Source: Janthinobacterium sp. PAMC25594
GTDB lineage: Bacteria > Pseudomonadota > Gammaproteobacteria > Burkholderiales > Burkholderiaceae_D
Reading direction: 5' to 3'
Length of the DNA stretch: 64,000 nt
NCBI RefSeq assembly: GCF_019443505.1
Contig: NZ_CP080377.1
Coordinates: forward strand, 3,286,001 to 3,350,000
Shown here: piece after piece, positions 34,316-43,206 of the stretch
Layout: each line of letters opens with the position of its first letter
Position numbering within the stretch: position 1 is the first letter of the stretch
Notes under the pieces: generated by a model
Database searches by the model: none
Told to the model about the DNA's origin: nothing
What the model saw: only the letters and a program-made list of their open reading frames with translations
Position numbers and translations under genes: made by a program

Positions 34316-34620
34316 AGTGGCTGATGATCGCCATGCTGACGCTGCTGGCCGCCTGTTCCGGCACGCGCGCCTTGCAGGCAAGCAAGAATGTGCCTTACGC
34401 TACCCTGGAACAGACGGTGCAGCCGGGTAGCAGCACGCGCGAACAGGTGCGCGCCGCGCTGGGCGACAGCACGGCCATCCGCTTCGACAGCGGCAATGAA
34501 GTGTGGATGTACACCTATCCGGCCGCCTCGGGCGCGCAGGGCGAATATGTGATTCTGTTTGGCGGGGATGGGGTGGTGAAGAAGGTGCGCAGCGGGGAAG
34601 TGTATCGGGTACCGAAGTAA
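34312..34620 (+). CDS. Small BamE/SmpA-like lipoprotein
   Basis: 102 residues; lipobox LLAAC with Cys15. The mature part YATLEQTVQPGSSTREQVRAALGD followed by NEVWMYTYPA and GVVKKV has the strand-helix-helix-strand pattern of the SmpA/OmlA (BamE) domain, in which the segment PGxSTREQVRxxLG is diagnostic. BamE itself is an accessory of the outer-membrane BAM complex; this paralogue lies with an exported unknown and is unlikely to be the main BamE. Confidence 0.8.
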   Translation: MKWLMIAMLTLLAACSGTRALQASKNVPYATLEQTVQPGSSTREQVRAALGDSTAIRFDSGNEVWMYTYPAASGAQGEYVILFGGDGVVKKVRSGEVYRVPK

Positions 34621-34647
34621 ATCCCGCCAGCGTTGCGCTAGCGGGAT
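34621..34647. terminator. Bidirectional terminator hairpin
   Basis: ATCCCGC and GCGGGAT arms plus AGCG/CGCT inner pairs around a TT loop, in the 34-base gap between the convergent lipoprotein and chemoreceptor genes. Confidence 0.65.
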
Positions 34648-34654
34648 GATTGTC

Positions 34655-36298
34655 TTAGCGTGCCTTCAGCAAGGCCCTTGCCGCCACGCCTGCACCCACG
34701 CCGCGCCCCACGCCGGCAGCCTTGCGCTTGGGCGAGGCCTTCAATTTGAAGATGCCGATCGACTGGGCCACGCTCTCGGTGCGCTGCGCCAGGTTGGTGG
34801 CGGCGGCCGCCGCCTGCTCCACCAGCGCCGCATTCTGCTGCGTGATGCCATCCATGTGAATGACGGCCTGGTTGACTTGTCCGATGCCCTGGTTCTGCTC
34901 GCGCGTGGTGGAGGAAATCTCGTCCATCATTTCCGTCACGCGGGCCACCGAGGCGATCACTTCCGCCATGGTGGCGCCCGCATTGCTGGTCAGCACGCTG
35001 CCCGCGTTCACGGTGGCGATCGAATGGTCGATCAGGTTTTTCACCTCTTTCGCCGCTGTTGCCGAGCGCTGCGCCAGGCTGCGCACTTCGCCCGCCACGA
35101 CGGCAAAGCCGCGGCCATGCTCGCCCGCGCGGGCCGCTTCCACGGCCGCGTTCAAGGCCAGGATATTCGTCTGGAAGGCGATGCCGTCGATCAGGCCGAT
35201 GATGTCGAGAATCTTGCGCGACGAGCTGCTGATCTCATCCATCGTGGTGACCACTTCGCTGACGATGGTGCCGCCCTTGGCCGCGACGGTGGACGCCTGC
35301 ACCGCCAGGTCGTTGGCCGTGGACACGTGGTCGGCGCTGTTTTGCACGGTGGACGTCAGTTCTTCCATGCTGGCCGCCGTCTGCTCCAGGCTGGACGCCT
35401 GCGATTCCGTGCGGCTGGACAGATCCATATTGCCCGTGGCGATTTCCGCCGTGGTGATGCGGATATCCTCGAAATTGGCGCGCACGTCGCCGATAATGCT
35501 GTGCAAGTTGATGTTGGTCTGGCGCAAGGCCGCCATCAATTGACCCATGTCATCGTCGCGCACCTTGTCGATCACGCCCGTCAAATCGCCGCCCGCCATC
35601 TTGCGCGCCATCGTGATGGCGTCGCCCAGCGGCGCGACCAGCGAATTGTGCAGATGGGCCCAGAAATACAGCATCAGCGCGACGGCGGCGGCGGCGGCAC
35701 CGCTGAGCCAGCTGCGCGTGGCCGTGCTCGTATCGCCATCGATATTCCACACGGCGCAGCCGAGGATGGCCAGCACCACGCCAAAGACGATGCAATGCAG
35801 GGCCAGGTCTTGCGACAGGGTCAATTTGCGCCACTCGGCCAGCTTGGCGGCCCAGCCCTGGCGCACGACGCGGCCGTTGCGGATCGCCAGGTTGGCGCTA
35901 TTGCCGTCCTTGAAACTTTTATACAGGGCCGCCGCCTCGTTGATCTGCTCGCGCGTGGGCTTGGTGCGCACGGACATATAGCCGATCGGGCGTCCATTTT
36001 CGATGACGGGCGTGATATTGGCGAAGACCCAGTAAAAATCGCCGTTCTTGCAGCGGTTCTTGACCATGCCGGTCCACGGCATGCCCGTCTTGATGGTATC
36101 CCACAGGTCGGCAAACGCTTCGGCCGGCATATCGGGATGACGCAGGATATTCTGTGGCGCACCCAGCAATTCCATTTCTGAAAAGCCGCTGACCTCAATG
36201 AAATACTGATTGGCGTAATTGATGTTTCCCTGTAAATCCGTGGTGGAAACAATCGTCATGCCTTCATTTAATACGTATTCCTTTTGCGTGATAGGCAT
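34655..36298 (-). CDS. Aer-like PAS chemoreceptor
   Basis: 547 residues. N-terminal cytoplasmic PAS domain (~10-120: [49 protein letters not shown]), as in Aer, which binds FAD and reads redox state. Two closely spaced membrane helices (~165-220) with almost no periplasmic loop, then HAMP, then the methyl-accepting signalling domain with the hairpin tip [40 protein letters not shown]. It probably drives energy taxis. A C-terminal basic tail ([12 protein letters not shown]) lacks the CheR-tethering pentapeptide. No che genes nearby. Confidence 0.93.
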   Translation of the reverse strand: MPITQKEYVLNEGMTIVSTTDLQGNINYANQYFIEVSGFSEMELLGAPQNILRHPDMPAEAFADLWDTIKTGMPWTGMVKNRCKNGDFYWVFANITPVIENGRPIGYMSVRTKPTREQINEAAALYKSFKDGNSANLAIRNGRVVRQGWAAKLAEWRKLTLSQDLALHCIVFGVVLAILGCAVWNIDGDTSTATRSWLSGAAAAAVALMLYFWAHLHNSLVAPLGDAITMARKMAGGDLTGVIDKVRDDDMGQLMAALRQTNINLHSIIGDVRANFEDIRITTAEIATGNMDLSSRTESQASSLEQTAASMEELTSTVQNSADHVSTANDLAVQASTVAAKGGTIVSEVVTTMDEISSSSRKILDIIGLIDGIAFQTNILALNAAVEAARAGEHGRGFAVVAGEVRSLAQRSATAAKEVKNLIDHSIATVNAGSVLTSNAGATMAEVIASVARVTEMMDEISSTTREQNQGIGQVNQAVIHMDGITQQNAALVEQAAAAATNLAQRTESVAQSIGIFKLKASPKRKAAGVGRGVGAGVAARALLKAR

Positions 36299-36757
36299 AG
36301 CATATTGACCCGCATCGTCGCTCCTCTATTTTTTTCAACTAGCATAACAAAATCGTAAAAACAATATACCACATCAAGCACCGGCGAGATATCGCCACGG
36401 CGACAGTGACGCTGGTCAAACAATTTAATAAAAATCAATTCATTTATGTTTTAGAATTTACTTTGATTCAACTTGATTGATTTTATTGAAATGCAAAATT
36501 CAAATTGCGTGTAGATGCAATAATTAATAAAAAATTATGTATCGATGTAGCAGGCAATAAATATGGTGTGGGCGACGATAAAAAGATGCGCAAGCGCCGC
36601 AATAACCGCCGGCACATGGCGACGCCTGCCGGCAAGCATGACGCATCAGTAATGAACATTTATTGAGGGGAAATAAAAACTGGCGCGAGCGCGCCAGTGG
36701 GATATATGTCTCCAATCCGCGACACAGGCGCCGGGGAGGCGCCTGTGCAGGGATGGC
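36299..36757. promoter_or_regulatory. AT-rich intergenic region, upstream of the chemoreceptor
   Basis: 459 bases without a gene. From about 36330 to 36545 the DNA is rich in A/T runs (for example AATTTAATAAAAATC, TTAATAAAAAATTATG), the likely control region of the chemoreceptor gene read leftward. The right end (36690-36757) holds the terminator of the helicase gene. Short open frames here have no ribosome sites. Confidence 0.5.
36723..36747 (-). terminator. Hairpin after the DEAD-box helicase gene
   Basis: CACAGGCGCC/GGCGCCTGTG 10-bp perfect stem, 11 bases past the helicase stop. No T run, so factor-dependent or stability role is possible. Confidence 0.6.
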
Positions 36758-38920
36758 TTACTTGAACGTTTTACGCGGTGGCGACTTTGGACGCGCTGGC
36801 GCAGGTTTGCGCTCCGTCGTGCCGTCATCAAGGCTGATGCGCAGTTTCTGGCCCGACACGACGACCGATTTCAGGTGGTCGAGGATTTCCGGCGGCATGC
36901 CTTCCGGCAGGTCCAGCACGCTGTAGTTGTCAAAGATATCGATACGGCCGATATGCTTGGCTTCCAGGTTCGCTTCGTTGGCGATGGCGCCCACGATGTT
37001 GCTTGGCGTCACGGCGTGCTCACGGCCCACTTCGATGCGGTAGGCCGTCACGCCCGGGCGTGGACGTTCCTTCTTCGGCGCGCGCGGCGCTGGTGCTGCC
37101 TCGCCCGCGTCCGCTGGCGCATCCTTGAACGCTGGCACGGACTTGGCGGCGAACGGCTTGCGCGGCGCGGCTGGCGGTGCCAGGTCCGGTGCATCGCCGT
37201 CGCGGCTGATGCGCAGTTGCTGACCAGCGACCCAGACGGACTTCAGCTGATCCAGCAATTCTTTCGGCATGGTATCTGGCAAGTCCAGCACGCTGTAATC
37301 GTCATAGATTTCAATGCGGCCGATGTTTTTCGAATCGATGCCCGCTTCGTTGGCGATGGCGCCCACGATATTGCCCGGTTTCACGCCATGCTGATGACCT
37401 ACCTCAATACGGAAAGTCTGCATGCCGGCGTCGGCAGGACGGGAGATGCGTTCCTTTTTCGGGAAGGCCGGGCGTTCGCCACGGTCGCTGCGCTCGTTAC
37501 GCTCGAAGCGGTCGCCCCGTTCCGGACGGTCATTGCGTTCGAAGCGGTCCTGGCGTACAGGACGGTCGTCTTGCCACGTGGCTTGCTCGCGCGCCTTGTT
37601 CTTGTCCAGCAGCAGAGGCGTATTGCCACGCGCCATCTTCGCCAGGGCGGCGGCGATTTCGATGGCGGGAATGTTTTGCTCGCGCTCGAAATCTTCGATC
37701 AGCGACTGGAACTGCTCCAGTTCGCCCAGGGCCAGGGTTTCGCTGATCTGTTCCTTGAACTTGGCGATACGCACATCGTTGACGGCCTGGATGGTCGGCA
37801 ATTCCAGCATGCTGATCGGCTGACGGGTCGAGCGCTCGATAGCCTTGAGCAAGTTCTTTTCACGCGGGGTGATGAACAAAATCGCTTCGCCGCTGCGGCC
37901 AGCGCGGCCCGTGCGGCCGATACGGTGGGTATAGCTTTCCGGATCGTGCGGCACGTCGTAGTTGACGACGTGGCTGATGCGCTCGACGTCCAGGCCGCGG
38001 GCGGCCACGTCGGTAGCCACGAGGATGTCGATCTTGCCGTCTTTCAACTGCTGGATCGTGCGCTCGCGCTGCGCTTGCTGGATGTCGCCATTGATGGCGG
38101 CAGCCGAGAAGCCACGGGCTTGCAGCTTGCCGGCCAGCTCTTCCGTGCCCAGCTTGGTGCGGGCAAAGATGATCATGCCGTCAAACGCTTCCGCTTCCAG
38201 GATGCGCGTCAGCGCGTCGAGCTTGTGCATGCCCGACACCAGCCAGTAGCGCTGGCGGATGTTGTCGGCCGTGCCCGTCTTGGCGGCAACCGTCACTTCG
38301 GCTGGATTGATCAGGTAAGTGGTGGCGATACGCTTGATGACGGAAGGCATGGTGGCCGAGAACAGGGCCGTTTGATGGCCGTCCGGCGTTTCTTTCAAGA
38401 TGCGTTCGACATCGTCGATAAAGCCCATCCGCAGCATTTCATCGGCTTCGTCCAGCACCAGCGTTTTCAGCTTGGACAGGTCGAGCGAACCCTTGTCCAG
38501 GTGATCGATGACGCGGCCAGGAGTACCGACGATGACGTGCACGCCGCGGCGCAGGGCCGACAGTTGCGGGCCATAGCTTTGACCGCCGTAGATCGGCAGC
38601 ACGTGGAAGCCGGGAATGTGGGCGGCGTACACCTGGAACGCTTCGGCGACCTGGATGGCCAGTTCGCGCGTCGGTGCCAGGACCAGGGCTTGGGGTGAGC
38701 TTTGTTTCAGATCGATGCGCGACAGGATAGGCAAGGCGAAGGCGGCGGTTTTACCCGTGCCTGTTTGCGCCTGGCCCAGCACGTCGCGGTTAGCGAGCAA
38801 TAATGGAATCGTGGCCGCCTGGATAGGCGACGGTGTTTCGTAACCGACATCCTTGAGCGCGCGAATCAGCGGCTCGCTCAGGTTAAGGTCGGAAAATAAG
38901 GAAATTGGTGTATCAGACAT
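36758..38920 (-). CDS. DEAD-box RNA helicase with two DbpA-type domains
   Basis: 720 residues from the ATG at 38920. Helicase core: Q motif FSDLNLSEPLIRALKDVGYETPSPIQ, motif I AQTGTGKT, Ia PTRELA, Ib TPGR, II DEAD (LVLDEADEML), III SAT, V TDVAARGLD, VI HRIGRTGRAG. After the core come a charged Arg/Asp/Glu-rich linker (repeats of DRFERN, RPERGD) and two DbpA/CsdA-like RNA-binding RRM folds, FRIEVGHQHGVKPGNIVGAI and YRIEVGREHAVTPSNIVGAI, about 110 residues apart and clearly duplicates. The C-terminus is basic (RPKSPPRKTFK). The closest functional type is DeaD/CsdA, active in ribosome assembly and RNA decay in the cold. Confidence 0.94.
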   Translation of the reverse strand: MSDTPISLFSDLNLSEPLIRALKDVGYETPSPIQAATIPLLLANRDVLGQAQTGTGKTAAFALPILSRIDLKQSSPQALVLAPTRELAIQVAEAFQVYAAHIPGFHVLPIYGGQSYGPQLSALRRGVHVIVGTPGRVIDHLDKGSLDLSKLKTLVLDEADEMLRMGFIDDVERILKETPDGHQTALFSATMPSVIKRIATTYLINPAEVTVAAKTGTADNIRQRYWLVSGMHKLDALTRILEAEAFDGMIIFARTKLGTEELAGKLQARGFSAAAINGDIQQAQRERTIQQLKDGKIDILVATDVAARGLDVERISHVVNYDVPHDPESYTHRIGRTGRAGRSGEAILFITPREKNLLKAIERSTRQPISMLELPTIQAVNDVRIAKFKEQISETLALGELEQFQSLIEDFEREQNIPAIEIAAALAKMARGNTPLLLDKNKAREQATWQDDRPVRQDRFERNDRPERGDRFERNERSDRGERPAFPKKERISRPADAGMQTFRIEVGHQHGVKPGNIVGAIANEAGIDSKNIGRIEIYDDYSVLDLPDTMPKELLDQLKSVWVAGQQLRISRDGDAPDLAPPAAPRKPFAAKSVPAFKDAPADAGEAAPAPRAPKKERPRPGVTAYRIEVGREHAVTPSNIVGAIANEANLEAKHIGRIDIFDNYSVLDLPEGMPPEILDHLKSVVVSGQKLRISLDDGTTERKPAPARPKSPPRKTFK

Positions 38921-39120
38921 GAAATCACTCACAAGTTCGCTCGAATCGCCCAATGCGAAAGAGTGTATCTGCTAGTTTACTCTTTACTGGACCTTACCGG
39001 GTGGACACAGGCGGCAGAACGCCGTTTTTTGCAATCTACAACGCAGAAAAATCGGCGATCCGCACGCAATTGGTGCAAAAAACAAGCAATATTATATGTT
39101 TTGCAATAGATTCGGCTGTT

Positions 39121-40002
39121 TTACAGATGCGCCTCGATATTGCTTGCCGCATCGACCGAGTGGCGTAAAAACTCCAGCAAGTCCTCGTTCAGCCTGTCCT
39201 TGTGCGTCGTCGCCAGGCCGTGCGGCGCGCCCGCATACACGAGCAGCTTGCTGCCGATGATGAGCTCGGCAGTGCGCCGCGCCGAGGCGGCAATCGGCAC
39301 GATCTGGTCGTCGTCGCCATGGATCACCAGGGTCGGCACGTCGAAGCAGGCCAGGTCAGCTGTGAAATCCGTCTCGGAAAATTGCTTGATGCACAGGTAA
39401 GACGCCGGCATGCCCGCCTGCATGCCTTGCAGCCAGAAATGCTCGCGCACACCCTGCGACGGCTTCGCACTGGGGCGGTTATAGCCATAGAAAGCTTCGC
39501 TCAAGTCGCGGAAGAACTGGCTGCGGTCGGCCTGCACACCGGCGCGGATGGCGTCAAACGCGGACAGGGGCAAGCCCAGCGGATTTCCAGTGGTTTGCAG
39601 CATCAGCGGCGGCACGGCGCCCACCAGCACGGCGCCCGCCAGGCGCTCGGTGCCGTGACGGCCGATGTAGCGCGCCACCTCGCCGCCGCCCGTCGAGTGG
39701 CCGACCAGGGTGGCGCCCGTCAAGTCCAGCGCGTCGATCAGGGCGGCCAGGTCGTCGGCATAAGTATCCATGTCGTTGCCGTCGAAAGGCTGGCTGGAGC
39801 GGCCATGGCCGCGCCGGTCGTGCGCGATGACGCGGTAGCCATGCGAAGCCAGATAAAACATCTGGTCTTCCCAGGCGTCGGACGACAAGGGCCAGCCGTG
39901 GCTGAAGACGACGGGCGGGCCGCTGCCCCAGTCCTTGTAGTAGATCAGGGTGCCGTCGGCGGTGCGCAGGGTATTACTCGATTGCAAGTCAGGGCTAGTC
40001 AT
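39121..40002 (-). CDS. Alpha/beta hydrolase, chloroperoxidase-like
   Basis: 293 residues. [31 protein letters not shown] and [14 protein letters not shown] are the hallmark of cofactor-free haloperoxidase/esterase hydrolases. The nucleophile elbow is GHSTGG (Ser103), the acid is in [11 protein letters not shown], and the base His is in [10 protein letters not shown]. Cytosolic, no signal peptide. Relatives hydrolyse esters and show peracid/bromoperoxidase side activity. Likely a stand-alone gene; the helicase is on the same strand 200 bases downstream. Confidence 0.93.
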   Translation of the reverse strand: MTSPDLQSSNTLRTADGTLIYYKDWGSGPPVVFSHGWPLSSDAWEDQMFYLASHGYRVIAHDRRGHGRSSQPFDGNDMDTYADDLAALIDALDLTGATLVGHSTGGGEVARYIGRHGTERLAGAVLVGAVPPLMLQTTGNPLGLPLSAFDAIRAGVQADRSQFFRDLSEAFYGYNRPSAKPSQGVREHFWLQGMQAGMPASYLCIKQFSETDFTADLACFDVPTLVIHGDDDQIVPIAASARRTAELIIGSKLLVYAGAPHGLATTHKDRLNEDLLEFLRHSVDAASNIEAHL

Positions 40003-40136
40003 GGAACGCTCCTTGTCGGTGGACCAGCGGCCATTGTGGCCGCAATGGCGCGCGCACGCCGCGCGCTACGCTGGAGCATTGCGGTAGAGTAAGATTGTCG
40101 CTGCTTTGCCTTCCCGTATTCACTTTTGGAGTTGTC

Positions 40137-41753
40137 ATGCGTTTACCCTTCGTCCTCGCCGCCAGCCTGTTCAGCACGGCCGCCCTCGCCCAACCGCTCG
40201 TTGCCGAAGCGCCCCTGCGCGCCCATCTGTCCTTCCTGGCTGACGACTTGCTGGAAGGACGCGGCACGGGCCAGCGCGGCGGCGACCTGGCCGTGCGCTA
40301 CCTGGAGACGCAGGCGGCCGTGGCCGGCCTGCAACCGTTGCAGGATGGCAGCTACCGCCAGGCGCTGACCATCGTCGGCAGCAAGGCCCTGCCATCGAGC
40401 ACCGTGACCTTCAGCGCGGGCGGCAAGACCTTGTCTCCCGCCTTCGGCAAGGATATCGTCTTTGGCGCGGCGAATGGCCAGCAGACAGTGGCGTTCGACG
40501 CGCCCGTCGTGTTTGCCGGCTACGGCATCCGCGCCCCGGAAGAAAACTGGGACGATTTCAAGGGCGCCGATCTGAAGGGCAAGCTCGTCATCATGATGGT
40601 CAACGACCCGCAGCCGACCGTTGCCGAACCCAACCGTTTTGCCGGCAAGTCGCTCACGTATTACGGCCGCTGGGTCTACAAGTACGAGGAAGCGCTGCGC
40701 CAGGGCGCCGCCGGCGTCTTGCTGATCCACACGACGGCATCGGCGTCGTATCCATGGTCGGTGCCCGCCAACGGCTTCGGCCACGAGCGTTTCAACCTCG
40801 CTGGCGCGGGCAATGCCATGGAAGGCTGGCTGCAGGAAGACATGGCGCGCGCGCTGTTCCAGCAAGCGGGGCAAGACCTGGACGCCCTGCGCGCGCAGGC
40901 GGAAACGCGCGACTTCCGCCCCGTGGCCCTGAACGCCACGGTCAAGGTGCAACTCGACAGCCAGGTGCGCAGCATCGAGCAATTCAACGTGGCCGGCATC
41001 GTGCCGGGCACGGACCCGAAACTCAAGGATGAAGCCGTGATTTACTCGGCGCACTGGGACCACCTGGGCAAGGATGACGAGGGCGGCGCCCGCGCAGGGC
41101 AAAGCGACCATATCTACAACGGCGCCATCGACAACGCCTCGGGCGCGGCGGCCCTGCTGGCCATGGCGCAGGTTGCCGTGAAACAGCCGGCGCGCCGCAC
41201 GCAGATCTTCCTGTGGCCGGCCGGCGAGGAAACGGGCATGCTGGGCAGCACGGCCTATACGCGCGCGCCCCTGTGGCCGCTGGCGAAAACGGCCGCCGAC
41301 CTGAATCTGGACAGCATGAATTTCGTCGGCAAGACGCACGACATCGGCGTGGCCGGCGCCGAGCGCAGCAGCCTGTACGCGAGCGCCGCCAGGGTGGCCA
41401 AGCGCATGGGCCTGCGCCTGGCGCCCACCATTCCCGACCTGTCCGGCGCGTTTTACCGCGCCGACCATTTTGCGTTTGCCAAGGCCGGCGTACCCGCCTT
41501 CAACGTGGGCTCGGCAGTATTCTCCGGCGACGGCTCCTTCGATTTCGTCAAGGAACCGAAAGCGTCCAGCGAGCGCCTGGTGGCGTTTAAAAAGGATTAT
41601 CACCAGGTCACCGATGAATACCACCCGTCGTGGGACTTGTCCGGCATGGTGCAGCAGGCACAGTTCACGCTGAACCTCGGTTACGAAGTGGCGAACGACA
41701 AGAACTTGCCTACTTGGAACAAGGGAGAAGCGTTTGGAAAAGTGAAGCGTTAA
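40137..41753 (+). CDS. Secreted M28 family zinc peptidase
   Basis: 538 residues from the ATG at 40137, with GGAG nine bases upstream. Signal peptide MRLPFVLAASLFSTAALAQ. HLSFLADDLLEGRGTGQRG is a typical M28 start. The PA insert (VVFAGYGIRAPEENWDDFKGADLKGKLVIMMVNDPQP) is followed by the M28 domain with zinc ligands in VIYSAHWDHLG (His, His), GAIDNASGAAALLAMA (bridging Asp), PAGEETGMLGS (catalytic Glu, ligand Glu), LNLDSMNF (Asp) and YHQVTDEYHPSWD (final His). An aminopeptidase-type activity is expected. Stand-alone. Confidence 0.94.
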   Translation: MRLPFVLAASLFSTAALAQPLVAEAPLRAHLSFLADDLLEGRGTGQRGGDLAVRYLETQAAVAGLQPLQDGSYRQALTIVGSKALPSSTVTFSAGGKTLSPAFGKDIVFGAANGQQTVAFDAPVVFAGYGIRAPEENWDDFKGADLKGKLVIMMVNDPQPTVAEPNRFAGKSLTYYGRWVYKYEEALRQGAAGVLLIHTTASASYPWSVPANGFGHERFNLAGAGNAMEGWLQEDMARALFQQAGQDLDALRAQAETRDFRPVALNATVKVQLDSQVRSIEQFNVAGIVPGTDPKLKDEAVIYSAHWDHLGKDDEGGARAGQSDHIYNGAIDNASGAAALLAMAQVAVKQPARRTQIFLWPAGEETGMLGSTAYTRAPLWPLAKTAADLNLDSMNFVGKTHDIGVAGAERSSLYASAARVAKRMGLRLAPTIPDLSGAFYRADHFAFAKAGVPAFNVGSAVFSGDGSFDFVKEPKASSERLVAFKKDYHQVTDEYHPSWDLSGMVQQAQFTLNLGYEVANDKNLPTWNKGEAFGKVKR

Positions 41754-41761
41754 CGTCTAGC

Positions 41762-41804
41762 GTAGGTCGGATTAACGGGGCATCGCCCCGCGTAATCCGA
41801 CAAC
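41762..41804. repeat. Palindromic intergenic repeat, unit 6
   Basis: Outer arms GTAGGTCGGATTA and TAATCCGACAAC, inner stem CGGGGC-atc-GCCCCG. Pairs with unit 7 in the gap between the convergent M28 peptidase and SRPBCC genes. Confidence 0.9.
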
Positions 41805-41824
41805 ATGGTTAGCGCCGGTGGTGG

Positions 41825-41861
41825 TGTCGGATTACGCGGCGTAGCCGCTAATCCGACCTAC
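41825..41861. repeat. Palindromic intergenic repeat, unit 7
   Basis: Opposite orientation to unit 6; inner stem GCGGC-gta-GCCGC. Ends 10 bases before the stop codon of the SRPBCC gene. Confidence 0.9.
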
Positions 41862-41871
41862 AATGGTTGAT

Positions 41872-42288
41872 TCAAATGGCCATGATGCGTTTCAGGTCGA
41901 CGAACGCCGTTTCATACAGGTGCTGAAACGCGCCCACCATGACCTCTTCCACGCCTTCGGCCGCGTCGAACTCGCCCGACCATTGCGCCACGCACTCATT
42001 CGCACCCGGTTCGCCCGTGACGCGCAGGGTGGAACGGTAGTTCTTGACGGGGATCGGGCCAGAGACGATGGTGTAGCTGTAGCTCTTGTCCGCTTCGCTG
42101 TAGCTTTGCAGACGTTCGGCGATGATCGCGCCGTCCGTGGTTTTCAGCCGGCGCACGCGGCCGCCATGTTCGGACAGGCTGGTCTTGATTGAACTCGACC
42201 ATTCAGCCAGCGACTGGAAGCCGCCGATAAAATCCCACACTCTTTCGGCGCTTGCCGCCAATGTCACAGAAACAATTACTTGGGCCAT
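41872..42288 (-). CDS. SRPBCC (START-like) family protein
   Basis: 138 residues of the polyketide cyclase/START fold: VIVSVTLAASAERVWDFIGGFQSLAEWSSSIKTS, ERLQSYSEADKSYSYTIVSGPIPVKNYRSTLRV, VAQWSGEFDA, and the C-terminal long helix VMVGAFQHLYETAFVDLKRIM. The pocket binds small hydrophobic ligands; function is not predictable from sequence. ATG at 42288. No evident partner gene on this strand. Confidence 0.87.
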   Translation of the reverse strand: MAQVIVSVTLAASAERVWDFIGGFQSLAEWSSSIKTSLSEHGGRVRRLKTTDGAIIAERLQSYSEADKSYSYTIVSGPIPVKNYRSTLRVTGEPGANECVAQWSGEFDAAEGVEEVMVGAFQHLYETAFVDLKRIMAI

Positions 42289-42417
42289 CTTTGATTCGGT
42301 TCCTCATCCAGGTTTGCCGGGCGCTGCGCCCGGCCGGCCGGAGATGCCCGGCACAGCCGCTATTTTAGCGCCCATGCGGCTTTACTGCCGAGTCGACAGC
42401 GCTGGCGGCGCTCCCGC

Positions 42418-43116
42418 TTAAAGATTTTCCGCCAAGAAAATCAAGGAATTGCCATGCGCCTGGGCCGCGGCGCGCTGCTGGTAGCTGTCGCGGTGGGTGC
42501 AATTGAAGCCGTGCTCGGCGCCCGGATAGATATGGATTTCCACGTCTTGCCGGTCTTCGAAGCGCTCGGCGATGGTTTGCACGGCTTGCGGCGAAATATG
42601 GCTGTCCTGCCCGCCGAAATGCATGAGCAGCGGCACCTGGATACGCTCGGCCAGGTCCAGCTTGTTCTGGATACCGCCGCCGTAATAGGCGATGGCGGCG
42701 TCGACCAGGCCGGCCGCGGCCGTTTGAAACGACAGCCGGCCGCCGAAGCAGTAACCGATCGAGGCCAGCTTGCCCGTCACTTCCGGGCGCGCGCGCAGGG
42801 CGGCGACGGTGGCGGCGATATCGGCGTCGGCATGCGGATTGTCGGTGGCCTGCATCAGTTCCACGGCGCGCTTCCAGCCTGCTTCGTCATAGCCCAGCTC
42901 GATGTGCGCGCCCTCGCGCCAGAACAGGTCGGGCACCAGCACTACGTAGCCATCGGCCGCGTACTGGTCGGCCACGGCGCGGATGTGTTCATTGACGCCG
43001 AAAATTTCCTGCAACAGGATGATGGCGGGGCCTTTGCCGATATGCGGCACGGCCAGGTAAGCCTGGAAGCTGCCGTCGGGGCCGGCGATATCGATCCACT
43101 GCGATGTTGTGCTCAT
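42418..43116 (-). CDS. Dienelactone hydrolase family protein
   Basis: 232 residues from the ATG at 43116 (GGAGT upstream); a longer frame to 43194 has no ribosome site. Alpha/beta hydrolase with Cys nucleophile: GYCFGG (Cys123), Asp171 in GGQDSHI and His202 in GAEHGF; Glu37 in LLQEIFGVN is the residue that activates Cys in this family. Opens cyclic dienelactones in chlorocatechol pathways, but many relatives serve other hydrolytic roles; no chlorocatechol genes are adjacent. Confidence 0.92.
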   Translation of the reverse strand: MSTTSQWIDIAGPDGSFQAYLAVPHIGKGPAIILLQEIFGVNEHIRAVADQYAADGYVVLVPDLFWREGAHIELGYDEAGWKRAVELMQATDNPHADADIAATVAALRARPEVTGKLASIGYCFGGRLSFQTAAAGLVDAAIAYYGGGIQNKLDLAERIQVPLLMHFGGQDSHISPQAVQTIAERFEDRQDVEIHIYPGAEHGFNCTHRDSYQQRAAAQAHGNSLIFLAENL

Positions 43117-43206
43117 AGAAACTCCAGTCTGAGGTTGGGGGAATGCCACAGCCAGGCATGTTACTGGTTTTTCGCGCCGCCTGCGTCCGCCCACCTTTGC
43201 CCAGGC

